A DNA stretch of 64,000 nt, taken from the NCBI RefSeq assembly GCF_041916975.1, contig NZ_JAYRYK010000001.1:1-64000 (forward strand). The letters run 5' to 3'. The translations under genes were made by a program, and so were the position numbers. The notes beneath the pieces were generated by a model, which saw nothing but the letters and a program-made list of their open reading frames with translations, had not been told where the DNA came from and ran no database searches. This DNA is from Sphingosinicella sp041916975. Its GTDB lineage: Bacteria; Pseudomonadota; Alphaproteobacteria; Sphingomonadales; Sphingomonadaceae. How positions within the stretch are numbered: position 1 is the stretch's first letter; the number at the start of each line of letters is the position of its first letter. Positions 1 to 8,428 of this stretch are shown one piece after another.

Positions 1-1102
1 GGGAAGCCGCGCCGCAGTGATGGGCGGGGTGACGGGCGTGTTCGAAATGCCGAACACCAATCCCAATACAGACAGCGCCGAAGCGCTCGCCCACAAGCTC
101 GCCCGTGCCAAGGGCCGCATGTGGTGCGAACACGCCTTTTACGTGGGCGCGACCGATGCCAACGCGGAAGCGCTCCGCGACCTTGAAATGCTGCCCGGCG
201 CGTGCGGCGTGAAGGTGTTCATGGGCGCCTCCACCGGCAGCCTTCTGGTGGAAGACGACGCGACGCTGCTCCGGGTGCTGCGCTCGGGTCGCCGCCGCGT
301 CGCCATTCATGCCGAGGACGAACCCCGGATGCAGGCGCGCAAGGATCTGCGCGTCGAGGGCGACCCGTCCAGCCATCCCGTGTGGCGCGATGACGAATCG
401 GCGATCCTCGCGACGCGCCGCGTGCTCGGCCTCGCGCGCGAGGCGAAGCGGCGCATTCACGTGCTCCACGTCACCACGCCCGCCGAGCTTGAACTGCTTG
501 CGCAGCACAAGGACATCGCGAGCTGCGAGGTGACGCCGCAGCACCTGACGCTGGCGGGGGAGGAGGCCTATCCGCGCCTCGGCACCTATGCGCAGATGAA
601 CCCGCCGATCCGCTCCGGCGCGCACCGCGACGGCCTTTGGCACTGGCTCCGGCAGGGTGTGCCCGACGTGTGGGGGTCGGACCATGCGCCGCACACGAAG
701 GACGAGAAGGCGAAGCCCTATCCGGCGAGTCCGAGCGGCATGCCCGGCGTGCAGACGCTGCTGCCCCTGCTGCTCGATCACATGGCGGCGGGCCGCGTGA
801 CTCTCGAGCGCGTCGTCGATCTCACGTCGGCGGGCGCCGTGCGTCTTTTCGGGCTCACTGCCAAGGGCCGCATCGCGCCGGGCTTCGACGCCGATTTCAG
901 CATCGTCGACCTCAAATCGCGCTGGACGATCGAAAACGACTGGCTGCAATCGAAATGCGGCTGGTCGCCGTTCGAGGGGATGACGCTCACCGGGCGTCCC
1001 GTGGGCACGATCATCCGCGGCCGCCGCGTGATGTGGGATGCGGGCCTCATCGGCACCGCCATCGGCGAACCCTTCCGCTTCGACGAGACGCTGCGCACTT
1101 AA
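1..1102 (+). CDS. pyrC: Dihydroorotase (class I, PyrC-like), 5' truncated
   Basis: Cyclic amidohydrolase that interconverts carbamoyl-aspartate and dihydroorotate in pyrimidine synthesis. The reading frame is open from base 2, so the start and the N-terminal HxH metal site lie left of the window. Visible family signatures are the MPNT substrate-binding motif, KVFMGAS with the lysine expected to be carboxylated, HAED, HVLHV and the late GSDHAPH metal/catalytic motif, followed by the typical SPSGMPGVQT segment. An allantoinase or hydantoinase is a less likely alternative. An MFS gene follows after 20 bases on the same strand. Confidence 0.85.
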   Translation, partial: GSRAAVMGGVTGVFEMPNTNPNTDSAEALAHKLARAKGRMWCEHAFYVGATDANAEALRDLEMLPGACGVKVFMGASTGSLLVEDDATLLRVLRSGRRRVAIHAEDEPRMQARKDLRVEGDPSSHPVWRDDESAILATRRVLGLAREAKRRIHVLHVTTPAELELLAQHKDIASCEVTPQHLTLAGEEAYPRLGTYAQMNPPIRSGAHRDGLWHWLRQGVPDVWGSDHAPHTKDEKAKPYPASPSGMPGVQTLLPLLLDHMAAGRVTLERVVDLTSAGAVRLFGLTAKGRIAPGFDADFSIVDLKSRWTIENDWLQSKCGWSPFEGMTLTGRPVGTIIRGRRVMWDAGLIGTAIGEPFRFDETLRT

Positions 1103-1122
1103 AAAAGCATATTGGGGGGGCA

Positions 1123-2712
1123 ATGACGGACGACCGCGCCGAAGGGGAATTCGACGTCAAACGCGACCGGATGGTGATCCTCGCCTCGTCGCTCGGCACC
1201 ATCTTCGAATGGTATGATTTCTTCATCTACGGCACGCTCGCCGCGCTGCTCGGGCGCATGTTCTTCCAGGTGGAAAGCGAAACGCTCGCCTTCCTGCTCA
1301 GCCTTGCGACCTTTGCCGTGGGCTTCCTCGTCCGCCCGCTCGGCGCAATCCTGTTTGGCTATCTCGGCGACAAGGTGGGCCGCAAATACACGTTTCTCGT
1401 TACCATCACCGTCATGGGTCTCGCGACGGCTGCGATCGGCCTGCTGCCGACCTACGCGCAGATCGGCGTCGCCGCGCCGCTGATCCTCATCGGGCTTCGT
1501 TTCGCGCAGGGCCTCGCGCTTGGCGGCGAATATGGCGGCGCGGCGGTTTACGTTGCCGAGCACGCGCCCGCGCACCGGCGCGGCTTCTACACGAGCTGGA
1601 TCCAGATCGCCGTGGTCGGCGGTTTCCTGCTCTCGATCATCGTCGTCGTCTCCACGACCGCGATCATCGGCAAGGAGGCGTTCGAGGCGTGGGGCTGGCG
1701 CATTCCGTTCCTCGCCTCACTGATCCTGCTCGCGATTTCGCTCTGGATTCGCATGAAGCTGAACGAAAGTCCCGTGTTCCGCGCCATGAAAGCGGCGGGC
1801 AAGACATCGGCGAACCCGTTCATGGAGAGCATTCGCGAGAAGGGCAACCTTGGCCGCATCCTCATCGCGCTCTGCATCGCCGCGGGTTTCACGGTGATCT
1901 GGTACAACGCGCAGTTCTACACGCTCTATTTCCTGCAAGGCGCATCGCGTGTTGCAGAGGCCGACGCCCGGCTCCTCGTCGGCGCGGCGGTCATCGTCGG
2001 TGCGCCAAGCTTCATCTTCTTCGGCTGGCTCTCCGATCGGATCGGGCGCAAGCCCGTGATCCTCACCGGCTTCGCGCTCACGCTCGTGCTGCTGTTCCCG
2101 CTCTACTGGCTGATCTCTGCGGCGGCGAACCCGGCGCTGGAGCGCGCGATGAGCGCGCACCCGGTCACCATCGTCACGCCCGAAGCCTGCCGCTACGATC
2201 CTTTCGCGGACGGGCAGCAGGACGCCTGCGCCGAAACGCTCGAATGGTTCGCGGCGAACGGCCTCAACTACACGCGCACGCCTGCGGACGTGGCGGAGGT
2301 CGAGGTCCGCGTCGCCGACGCGCGCATCACGGGTTTCCAGCCGGAGGCGTTCCGCGCTGCGCTCGGCGATGCGGGCTATCCCGAAAGCTCGGACGGCGGT
2401 GAGCGGCAGGGGTGGCTCGTCGTCCTCGCCGCTTCCGTGCTGACGCTGCTCACCGGCATGACCTACGGTCCCGCCGCCGCCATGCTCGTCGAGCTGTTCC
2501 CGGCGCGCATCCGCTACACCTCGATGTCGGTGCCGTACCACATCGGCACCGGCGTCTTCGGCGGGCTGTTGCCGCTCGTCTCGCAATATATCGTCGTGTC
2601 CTCGGGCGCCGTGTTCGGCGGCCTCTGGTACACGTTCGTCATCGTCACCGTGGCGATGCTGGTGACGTATTTCTACCTGCCCGAAACGCGCGGGCGCGAC
2701 ATCGGCGCCTGA
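1123..2712 (+). CDS. MFS transporter, metabolite:H+ symporter (MHS/ProP-like) family
   Basis: Inner-membrane proton symporter of 529 residues, about 12 membrane segments. MHS-type signatures are the TM1 motif FEWYDFFIYG, the loop RPLGAILFGYLGDKVGRK, and GLALGGEYGGAAVYVAEHAP before RRGFYTSW. An unusual hydrophilic insert of roughly 90 residues (with paired cysteines) sits between late membrane segments, longer than in ProP. The open frame extends upstream through the dihydroorotase, but the ATG at 1123 with a G-rich run just before it is the sensible start. Substrate is not predictable; organic acids or osmolytes are usual for the family. Confidence 0.85.
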   Translation: MTDDRAEGEFDVKRDRMVILASSLGTIFEWYDFFIYGTLAALLGRMFFQVESETLAFLLSLATFAVGFLVRPLGAILFGYLGDKVGRKYTFLVTITVMGLATAAIGLLPTYAQIGVAAPLILIGLRFAQGLALGGEYGGAAVYVAEHAPAHRRGFYTSWIQIAVVGGFLLSIIVVVSTTAIIGKEAFEAWGWRIPFLASLILLAISLWIRMKLNESPVFRAMKAAGKTSANPFMESIREKGNLGRILIALCIAAGFTVIWYNAQFYTLYFLQGASRVAEADARLLVGAAVIVGAPSFIFFGWLSDRIGRKPVILTGFALTLVLLFPLYWLISAAANPALERAMSAHPVTIVTPEACRYDPFADGQQDACAETLEWFAANGLNYTRTPADVAEVEVRVADARITGFQPEAFRAALGDAGYPESSDGGERQGWLVVLAASVLTLLTGMTYGPAAAMLVELFPARIRYTSMSVPYHIGTGVFGGLLPLVSQYIVVSSGAVFGGLWYTFVIVTVAMLVTYFYLPETRGRDIGA

Positions 2713-2713
2713 G

Positions 2714-3589
2714 CTATTTGAGCTTTGCCTTGAACCAGCCGAGCGCCTCGTCCCACGCCGCCTTCGCCGCCGCCAGGTCGTAGCTCGGGCGATAGTCGGC
2801 GAGGAAGCCGTGGTCGGCTTCAGGGTAGAGGATGATCTTCGAGGGTGACTTCGCCTTTTCGAGCGCGGCCTTCATCGCATCCACGTCGACCACCGGAATG
2901 CCCTTGTCCTTGCCGCCGTAAAGCCCGAGCACCGGCGCCTTCAGCCGCGCGGCGACCTCGATCGGCTGGCTCGTCGTGATCGGCGGCTTGTTCTCGCCGG
3001 TAAGCCGCCCGTACCAAGCGACGCCCGCATCCACGCGCGGGCTGTAGGCGGCGTAGAGCCATGTGATGCGCCCGCCCCAGCAGAAGCCGGTGATGCCGAG
3101 CTTCGAAGGATCGCCGCCGTCCGCCGCTGCGAATGCCGCCGCCCTGTCGAGATCGTCCATCACGATCGCGTCGGGCACCTTCGAAACGATCGTCGAAACC
3201 AGTTTCTGGATATCGGTTTCATTCGTCGCATCGCCCCAGCGCGCGTAGAGATCGGGCGCGATCGCATAATAGCCCGCGTGGGCAAGGCGGCGGCAGATGT
3301 CCTTGATCCATTCGTGGACGCCGAAGATCTCGTGCACCACCAGGATCACCGGCGCACGCGCACTGCCTGCGGGTTTCACGCGGTAGGCGGGCATCTGGCC
3401 CTGCTGTACGGAGATCGAGAGCGTACGCTCGTCGAGACCCTTGAGATCGGTCTTGAGCGTGCTGGCGGCAACGGGCTGTACGGCGGCGGCGAAACCCGCG
3501 GCGAACGTACCGCCGACGAGCACGCCCCGGCGCGAAAGACTCGTGGGGTCGATCCAGCTCTGGTCTTCGGGCAAACGGTCGGTTGTCAT
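2714..3589 (-). CDS. Dienelactone hydrolase family protein, Tat-exported
   Basis: Alpha/beta hydrolase of 291 residues. The N-terminus has a twin-arginine signal (SRRGVLVGG followed by a hydrophobic stretch ending near AVA), so it is probably periplasmic. The DLH triad is visible: nucleophilic cysteine in GFCWGG, aspartate in YGGKDKG and histidine in ADHGF. HEIFG is the usual early family motif. Such proteins hydrolyse dienelactone or related esters; the substrate here is unknown. Its stop is one base from the stop of the convergent MFS gene. Confidence 0.9.
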   Translation of the reverse strand: MTTDRLPEDQSWIDPTSLSRRGVLVGGTFAAGFAAAVQPVAASTLKTDLKGLDERTLSISVQQGQMPAYRVKPAGSARAPVILVVHEIFGVHEWIKDICRRLAHAGYYAIAPDLYARWGDATNETDIQKLVSTIVSKVPDAIVMDDLDRAAAFAAADGGDPSKLGITGFCWGGRITWLYAAYSPRVDAGVAWYGRLTGENKPPITTSQPIEVAARLKAPVLGLYGGKDKGIPVVDVDAMKAALEKAKSPSKIILYPEADHGFLADYRPSYDLAAAKAAWDEALGWFKAKLK

Positions 3590-4040
3590 GGCGATGGCTC
3601 CCTCTTTTCAAATGCGAACGAAGACGAGGGCGCTCTCGGCGTAAGGGGGATGGGCGCCCGCGGCGACAATGCACCACCGACACTTTTGTTGCCACCCCTA
3701 CGCTGGAAGCCGAAGGTTATAGGGCGGCCCCGGTATGATACCGAGGCCGCCCGTTTTGGCAGCGTGACCCGTTTTTCAAGCACCGTTCTTTTCGCGGTCG
3801 GCACGTCGGCGGGTGATCGCCGGTCGGAGCGGGTGAGATGGTCGTTGTTCTCGTTGTCGTATGCCGCAGTTCCGAATGCCGCCGAGGGTGGCCCCAGGGT
3901 CGCCGAAGATAAAGCATGGACCATGCCAGATGATGGAAACGGCGCATTCCGGCGGCGAGGTCTCCCGCCTACTTTCAAGGCTGTAAAGAAGATCGACAGC
4001 CGCTATTCCTGATCCTGCAACGCAGCAGCGGAGACGGGCA
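3590..4040. other. Intergenic region, no supported gene
   Basis: About 450 bases between the divergent hydrolase and a microprotein gene. It contains the terminator-like hairpin at 3722-3757 and a purine-rich leader before 4041. Open frames crossing it on both strands have no recognisable protein character. Confidence 0.5.
3722..3757. terminator. Rho-independent terminator hairpin
   Basis: GGGCGGCC (3722-3729) pairs with GGCCGCCC (3745-3752), with a further inner GGTA/TACC pairing, and is followed by GTTTT. The surrounding gene-free stretch (3590-4040) holds this hairpin and probably the promoters of the flanking genes. Open frames crossing it look like noise. What transcript it ends is unclear; an unrecognised small RNA just upstream is possible. 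Confidence 0.6.
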
Positions 4041-4208
4041 ATGGCGGACTCGCGTTCGGTCACGATTTCAACCGCGAAGGCGGGCATCGGCTTTGGCACG
4101 GCGCTCGCGATCACGATTTCGTGGAGCCTCCACAAATCGATTCTGTGGGCGATCGTCCACGGCTTCTTCTCGTGGTTCTATGTCCTCTATTATGTCCTGA
4201 AGCGCTGA
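4041..4208 (+). CDS. Small membrane protein (55 aa)
   Basis: A 55-codon frame with ATG preceded by a purine-rich GGAGACGGG. The product has a short polar start, a glycine/alanine-rich segment, then one or two hydrophobic helices ending YYVLKR. The pattern SW..HKSILWAI.HGFFSWFYV.YY resembles a widespread uncharacterised family of short inner-membrane proteins. No function can be assigned. A four-TM protein follows 48 bases downstream and may be cotranscribed. Confidence 0.6.
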   Translation: MADSRSVTISTAKAGIGFGTALAITISWSLHKSILWAIVHGFFSWFYVLYYVLKR

Positions 4209-4256
4209 CCCGCGAATTCCGCTATTATCGCTGCGCCCGGTGGGAGGGGGCGTGGG

Positions 4257-4625
4257 ATGGTGCGCAAGATATTCGGAACATTCGCAGGGATCGTCGTCGC
4301 CATGCTGGTGGTCGGCGCGATGGATTACGTCAGTCGCATGGTGGTGCCGGGGGTCGCAAGCGCGGGAGATTTCGCCGAGGTGCCGACCAAGGCAAAGATG
4401 ATCATGGCGCTGGGCTGGTTTCTGGCGACGCTCATCGGCGGGCTTCTTGCCGTGCGCATCACGCGCTGGGCCACGGCGGGCTGGATCGTCGCCGGGCTGA
4501 TCCTCGCGGCGTGCCTTTACAACGGCTTCACGATTCCGGGCGTGCCGCTTTGGATGCAGATCGCAGGCGTTGCCGCGCCGCTTCTTGCCGGGCTGATCGT
4601 GCGGGCCGTTTCGAAACCCGCCTGA
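4257..4625 (+). CDS. Four-TM membrane protein, hypothetical
   Basis: Product of 122 residues with four predicted hydrophobic helices (approximately 5-25, 47-67, 72-90 and 97-117). A strong G-rich ribosome site (GGTGGGAGGGGG) precedes the ATG. No domain or function recognised. It ends 16 bases before the convergent Ivy-like lipoprotein gene. Confidence 0.7.
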   Translation: MVRKIFGTFAGIVVAMLVVGAMDYVSRMVVPGVASAGDFAEVPTKAKMIMALGWFLATLIGGLLAVRITRWATAGWIVAGLILAACLYNGFTIPGVPLWMQIAGVAAPLLAGLIVRAVSKPA

Positions 4626-4641
4626 TCGATCAGGACACGCT

Positions 4642-5199
4642 CTAAAGCTGGCAGGTGCCTTCGCGCGTCTCGGGCGCGGCGCCCGCGCGATACCAGCGGG
4701 TCTTGCCGGGCAACGCGGCGGCATCCTGATAGCAGACCTCGGCGGCCTTTCCGGCGGGGTCGATCAGCACGGTCCACTGGTGGTCGCCGCAATTGTGCTG
4801 CTCGCACGCCCACGAAGCGACCTTGCCGTTCTTCACCTCGATCGGCGCCGAAGGGCCGCCGTTCGCACCCATCACCCAGCCGAGCACGGCCTTTTCCGGG
4901 ATAGCGGCGGCGATCGCAGCCTTGACGACGGGCTGATCGAAGAAGGCGACATCGTTCACCTTGTCGAACGGGTACTTGCCGGCATAGGCGGCGAGGTCGA
5001 TCCCGGCGGCGCCAATGCCTACGTCGGTCTCCGCCGACGCCGGCGCTGCGGTTTCGACATCGGCTTCCGGCGTCGTGCCGCCTGCCGCCGCATCCACGCT
5101 GTTCGGGTCCGTGGAATCCACCTTGGGCTGGTCCGCCGGGGCAGCATTGTCGCACGCGACGGCCATGCATCCGGCGAGCAGAATCACCAGTGTCCGCAT
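4642..5199 (-). CDS. Ivy-like lysozyme inhibitor lipoprotein (putative)
   Basis: Product of 185 residues starting at the ATG with a near-perfect GGGAGGGAGCGAG ribosome site. A lipobox (LLAGCMAVAC region) predicts lipidation, then a low-complexity Ala/Asp/Pro linker. The C-terminal domain contains GWVMG and a CEQHNC loop followed by a hydrophobic strand. This matches the layout of Ivy proteins, whose CKPHDC loop inserts its histidine into the lysozyme active site. If correct it protects the cell wall against C-type lysozyme. The linker and low overall identity make this a fold-level guess; a generic hypothetical lipoprotein is the alternative. Confidence 0.55.
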   Translation of the reverse strand: MRTLVILLAGCMAVACDNAAPADQPKVDSTDPNSVDAAAGGTTPEADVETAAPASAETDVGIGAAGIDLAAYAGKYPFDKVNDVAFFDQPVVKAAIAAAIPEKAVLGWVMGANGGPSAPIEVKNGKVASWACEQHNCGDHQWTVLIDPAGKAAEVCYQDAAALPGKTRWYRAGAAPETREGTCQL

Positions 5200-5233
5200 T
5201 TCTCGCTCCCTCCCGTTCAAATCTCGTGCGCCA

Positions 5234-5575
5234 TTATGGCATCGGGCGCGCCGTCTTGTCATCCGCGCGGTCGAGAAGATCGTCGGTCACGTCCATCAGC
5301 AACAGCGGCACGTCCGCGGCGTCCTCGATCGCGTCCACGAACGCCGCGCGCGTTTCGGGCTCGTCGTAGGTCATCTTCGCGTCATAGGCGCGCCGCCAGG
5401 TCGCCTCGTCCGGCCACTCCGCCACGCCGATGAAGCGGCCTTCCGCGTCTCGGTGCAGGCGCGAGCCGAGGCTGCCGTAGTGTTCGCGGATCAGTTCGGT
5501 GCCGCGCCGCCACGCCGCGCGGAACTGCGCTTCCTTGCCGGGTTTCACCTTCCACCAATAGGCTGCGACGAACAT
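5234..5575 (-). CDS. ABM-like dimeric alpha/beta barrel protein
   Basis: Product of 113 residues with the start W-W-KVKPGKEAQFRAAW typical of the antibiotic-biosynthesis-monooxygenase-like ferredoxin fold, and a central GVAEWPDEATWRRAY. Such small cytoplasmic proteins act as monooxygenases, isomerases or stress proteins. Nothing in the sequence fixes a substrate. It lies 34 bases upstream of the Ivy-like gene on the same strand and may share its transcript. Confidence 0.65.
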   Translation of the reverse strand: MFVAAYWWKVKPGKEAQFRAAWRRGTELIREHYGSLGSRLHRDAEGRFIGVAEWPDEATWRRAYDAKMTYDEPETRAAFVDAIEDAADVPLLLMDVTDDLLDRADDKTARPMP

Positions 5576-5696
5576 GGTCCCTGCCTCCGTTTTTCAGCCT
5601 CGTGCCGAATGAACGCACGATACCCCGAAAAGCGCCTTGGAGCCGGGCCGATTCAGGCATAGCCTGCGCGCAAAAGCCCCCGAGGAGGATTGTTTC

Positions 5697-6260
5697 ATGC
5701 GCCTGTTCAGCTTGGCCGCCACCACCGTCATCGCCGCTGCCGTCACCTTCGCCAGCCCCGCGCTCGCCGCGCTCGCCGTGGGTGCGAAGGTGCCTATGTT
5801 CGCGACGAAGGCGTCGCTTGCCGGAAAGCCCTTCGATTTCTCGCTCGCCGCGGCCCTGAAAAAGGGCCCGGTCGTGCTATATTTCTTCCCCGCCGCGTTC
5901 ACGCCCGGCTGCACGGTCGAGGCCAATGCCTTCGCCGATGCGACCGACGATTTCGCCAGGATGGGCGCGACCGTCATCGGCATGTCCAACGACCCGATCG
6001 AGAAGCTCAACGAATTCTCGGTGAAGGAATGCCGCAATAAGTTCGCCGTCGGCGTCGCCGACAAGGCGCTCATCGACAAATACGATGTGCCGCTCGCGAT
6101 GATGCCCAGCCGTTCGAACCGCACGTCCTACGTGATCGCGCCCGACGGCAAGATCCTCTTCGTGCATTCGGAAATGGCGCCCAAGGGCCACATCACCGGC
6201 ACGATGGCCGCCGTGAAGGCATGGCACGCCGCATACGCGGGCAAGAAGGGCGCAAAGTAG
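5697..6260 (+). CDS. Exported peroxiredoxin (PrxQ/Bcp-like)
   Basis: Thiol peroxidase of 187 residues with an N-terminal signal peptide (cleavage near ALA, residue 25), so probably periplasmic. The peroxidatic cysteine is C72 in the motif FFPAAFTPGCT. The cysteine at +5 found in many PrxQ proteins is replaced (CTVEAN), but C112 in KECRNKF is in the helix-3 position used as resolving cysteine by other PrxQ members. The ATG follows a GAGGAGG ribosome site. Confidence 0.88.
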   Translation: MRLFSLAATTVIAAAVTFASPALAALAVGAKVPMFATKASLAGKPFDFSLAAALKKGPVVLYFFPAAFTPGCTVEANAFADATDDFARMGATVIGMSNDPIEKLNEFSVKECRNKFAVGVADKALIDKYDVPLAMMPSRSNRTSYVIAPDGKILFVHSEMAPKGHITGTMAAVKAWHAAYAGKKGAK

Positions 6261-6263
6261 GCC

Positions 6264-6617
6264 TTAGAAGCTCAGGAACGTCTTGAAGCCGCCATAGATC
6301 ATGCGCTTGCCGTCGAACGGCGTATTTTCGTGGTCGTGCTTCAAGCGTTCGTCGGCCATCACCTTGCTATTGATCGCATCGCGCGCTTCGCGTGACGGAT
6401 AGGTGATCCACGAGAAGACCACGACCTCGCCGTCCTTCGCCTGCACCGCACGCGGAAACGACGTCAGTTCGCCGTACGGCACATCGTCGGCGACGCACTC
6501 CACATAGGAAAGCGCGCCATGCTCCATCCACACCTCGCCCGCAAGCGTGGCCAGCGCCCGATATTCATCCAGCCGATCCTGCGGCACCGCGAGCACGAAA
6601 CCATCGACGTAGGTCAT
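6264..6617 (-). CDS. DUF1428 family protein (YbaA-like)
   Basis: Product of 117 residues beginning MTYVDGFV, with W-MEHGAL, YVECVADDVPYG, FSWI-YPSRE and a KRMIYGGF ending, all characteristic of the DUF1428 (YbaA) ferredoxin-like family. Function of the family is unknown. It ends 3 bases from the convergent peroxiredoxin stop. Confidence 0.88.
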   Translation of the reverse strand: MTYVDGFVLAVPQDRLDEYRALATLAGEVWMEHGALSYVECVADDVPYGELTSFPRAVQAKDGEVVVFSWITYPSREARDAINSKVMADERLKHDHENTPFDGKRMIYGGFKTFLSF

Positions 6618-6709
6618 GCAAAGTCTCCCTAGCGCGCGTTTTTCTCATGAGTCGCACCAGCCATGGGTGAAGTAAGCAATAAGCAAGAAGTGCGTGCAAG
6701 ACTTGTGCG

Positions 6710-7330
6710 ATGATTGATGCACTTCTTCAGTTTGCTTCGCTCGATACGCTGGTGTTCGCGCTTGTTCTTGGCGGCGTTGCTGCGGGAATTGGGCTGGAAC
6801 GCCTGCTTCCCAGAAGCGGTCGCAGGCAAACGCGAAAGAGTGGGCGGAGCCGGCCTTGGCAAGCGCCTGCTGTGCCGCAGATCAGCATCGCTGATCCCGC
6901 CGAGCAACTTCGTGTTGTCACGGCGGCTGAGTTTACGAAGCAGACCCTGCTCAACAAGCAGGAGGCGCGCGTCCTTTATGCCGCGGAGCGTGCCGTTGCC
7001 GAAAGCGGGCTGAAATGGCGCGTGATGGCGCAGGTTAGTCTTGGCGAAATCCTGCGTTCGGAGAACGCTCGCGCCTTTGCCGCGATCAACTCAAAGCGCG
7101 TCGACCTTCTGGTAATCTCGCAATCGGGTGAACCCCTTGCTGCGATCGAGTATCAGGGCAGTGGCCACTATCAGAATACCGCGGCCATTCGGGACGCCGT
7201 GAAGAAGGAAGCGCTACGCAAAGCTGGCGTTCGCTACATCGAAGTAATGGGCAGGCATACCGCAGACGATGTCCGCCGCGAGATCGGACGGCTCGCTTTT
7301 GCTGAAACGAAGAAGCTCTCGCCGGCCTGA
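6710..7330 (+). CDS. DUF2726 domain protein with N-terminal membrane helix
   Basis: Product of 206 residues. Residues about 5-30 form a membrane helix, followed by a basic linker and a DUF2726 domain (about 75-200): LLNKQEARVLYAAER, QVSLGEIL, NSKRVDLLVI, AAIEYQGSGHYQ, IRDAVKKEALRKAGVRYIEV. The domain resembles restriction-endonuclease-like folds, but the usual acidic IELDD pair is IEYQG here, so catalysis is doubtful. Role unknown. Confidence 0.75.
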   Translation: MIDALLQFASLDTLVFALVLGGVAAGIGLERLLPRSGRRQTRKSGRSRPWQAPAVPQISIADPAEQLRVVTAAEFTKQTLLNKQEARVLYAAERAVAESGLKWRVMAQVSLGEILRSENARAFAAINSKRVDLLVISQSGEPLAAIEYQGSGHYQNTAAIRDAVKKEALRKAGVRYIEVMGRHTADDVRREIGRLAFAETKKLSPA

Positions 7331-7394
7331 GCTATCAACTTGCACCGTCACCCGCCCGCGCCTTATGGGTCCGGCTTAGCAGCAGGAGCGGGCG

Positions 7395-7685
7395 ATGGCC
7401 GACGAAGAGTATGTTTACGACGACGAGACCGGCGAGTGGATCAGCGCCGCAGACGCGGCCGCGCGATCCGTCGTCGAGGTACGCGACGCGGCGGGGAACC
7501 TGCTGGCGGATGGCGATAGCGTCACGCTCATCAAGGATCTGAAGGTGAAGGGCGCGGGGCAGACGCTCAAGGTCGGCACCGTCATCAAGTCGATCCGCCT
7601 GACCGGCGATCCGCAGGAAATCGATTGCCGCTTCGATGGCATCAAGGGCCTCGTCCTGCGCGCGGAGTTTGTGAAAAAGCGTTAG
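7395..7685 (+). CDS. PhnA/YjdM-like domain protein lacking zinc ribbon
   Basis: Product of 96 residues. Residues about 27-96 match the C-terminal PhnA domain: V.D..GN.LADGDSVTLIKDLKVKG, LK.GT.IKSIRL and DCRFDGIKGL.LRAEFVKK. The N-terminal zinc ribbon of classical PhnA/YjdM is replaced by an acidic stretch without paired cysteines. Despite the name, a direct role in alkylphosphonate use is not established for this family. The stop codon overlaps that of the convergent DUF72 gene. Confidence 0.8.
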   Translation: MADEEYVYDDETGEWISAADAAARSVVEVRDAAGNLLADGDSVTLIKDLKVKGAGQTLKVGTVIKSIRLTGDPQEIDCRFDGIKGLVLRAEFVKKR

Positions 7686-8425
7686 AGCCGCGTCATCAGC
7701 GCCTGCGCCGCCGCTGGCGCGCGGACCTTAGCGCCGTTGATCATGAAGACGAACGTGTCGCGGCCGCCCTTGGCCCAGCCGTGCGCCTTCGCGGCCCAGT
7801 CATCGAGCGCGGCGGGTGTGTAGCCCGTCGGTACATCCTCCTCGGCGCGCTGGAGGCGGGCGTAGGTGAAATCGGCGGTGGCCTCGTCGATGGTGGGGTA
7901 ACCGGGCTTGTCGGCGTAGACGATCGCTGCGCCGGCATCCTTCGCAAGCTTCACGAAGGCGGCGTCCTCGAAGCTGACGTGGCGGACCTCCAGCGCGTGG
8001 CGCAAGCGATGCCTGCCAAGCTTTTCGGGAAGGAGTTTCAGGAAGCCACCGAAGTCTTCCGGGTCGAACGCCTTGGTGTGCGGGAACTGCCAGAGGATGG
8101 GGCCGAGCTTGTCTTCCAGTGCCTCAAGACCTTGCCCCAGAAACTTCTCGATCGACTCTGCACCGTCCGCGAGTTTCTTGCGGACCGTCGTGAAGCGCGA
8201 GGCCTTCACGGTGAACACGAACCCCTCGGGCGCGGCATCCGCCCACTTGGCGAAGCTCGCGGGCTTGAAGCTGCTGTAGAAGGTGCCGTTGATCTCGATC
8301 GCGCCGAGCCGCGCTGCGGCATATTCAAGCTCCCGCGCCTGCGCGAGTCCCTTCGGGTAGAAGGTGCCGCGCCAGGGTTCGTAGGTCCAGCCGCCAATCC
8401 CGACGCGTATCTTCCCCCCGCTCAT
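7682..8425 (-). CDS. DUF72 family protein (YecE-like)
   Basis: Product of 247 residues with the DUF72 hallmarks IRVGIGGWTYEPWRG.FYP near the N-terminus, EINGTFYS, FVFTVKASRF, LWQFP and ALEVRH. The family adopts a TIM-barrel related to xylose-isomerase-like enzymes; its reaction is unknown. Three bases separate it from the upstream RNA ligase/phosphodiesterase gene, indicating one operon. Confidence 0.9.
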   Translation of the reverse strand: MSGGKIRVGIGGWTYEPWRGTFYPKGLAQARELEYAAARLGAIEINGTFYSSFKPASFAKWADAAPEGFVFTVKASRFTTVRKKLADGAESIEKFLGQGLEALEDKLGPILWQFPHTKAFDPEDFGGFLKLLPEKLGRHRLRHALEVRHVSFEDAAFVKLAKDAGAAIVYADKPGYPTIDEATADFTYARLQRAEEDVPTGYTPAALDDWAAKAHGWAKGGRDTFVFMINGAKVRAPAAAQALMTRL

Positions 8426-8428
8426 GAG

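Noticed and set aside
2710..2716. The recurring TGAGCTA at converging stop codons (2710, 57323; also 7328) as a possible element
   Set aside because: Short enough to arise by chance from TGA and CTA stops one base apart; no further shared sequence.
3586..3978. A 130-codon minus-strand frame in the intergenic region
   Set aside because: It runs through a strong terminator hairpin and shows no protein-like pattern or ribosome site.
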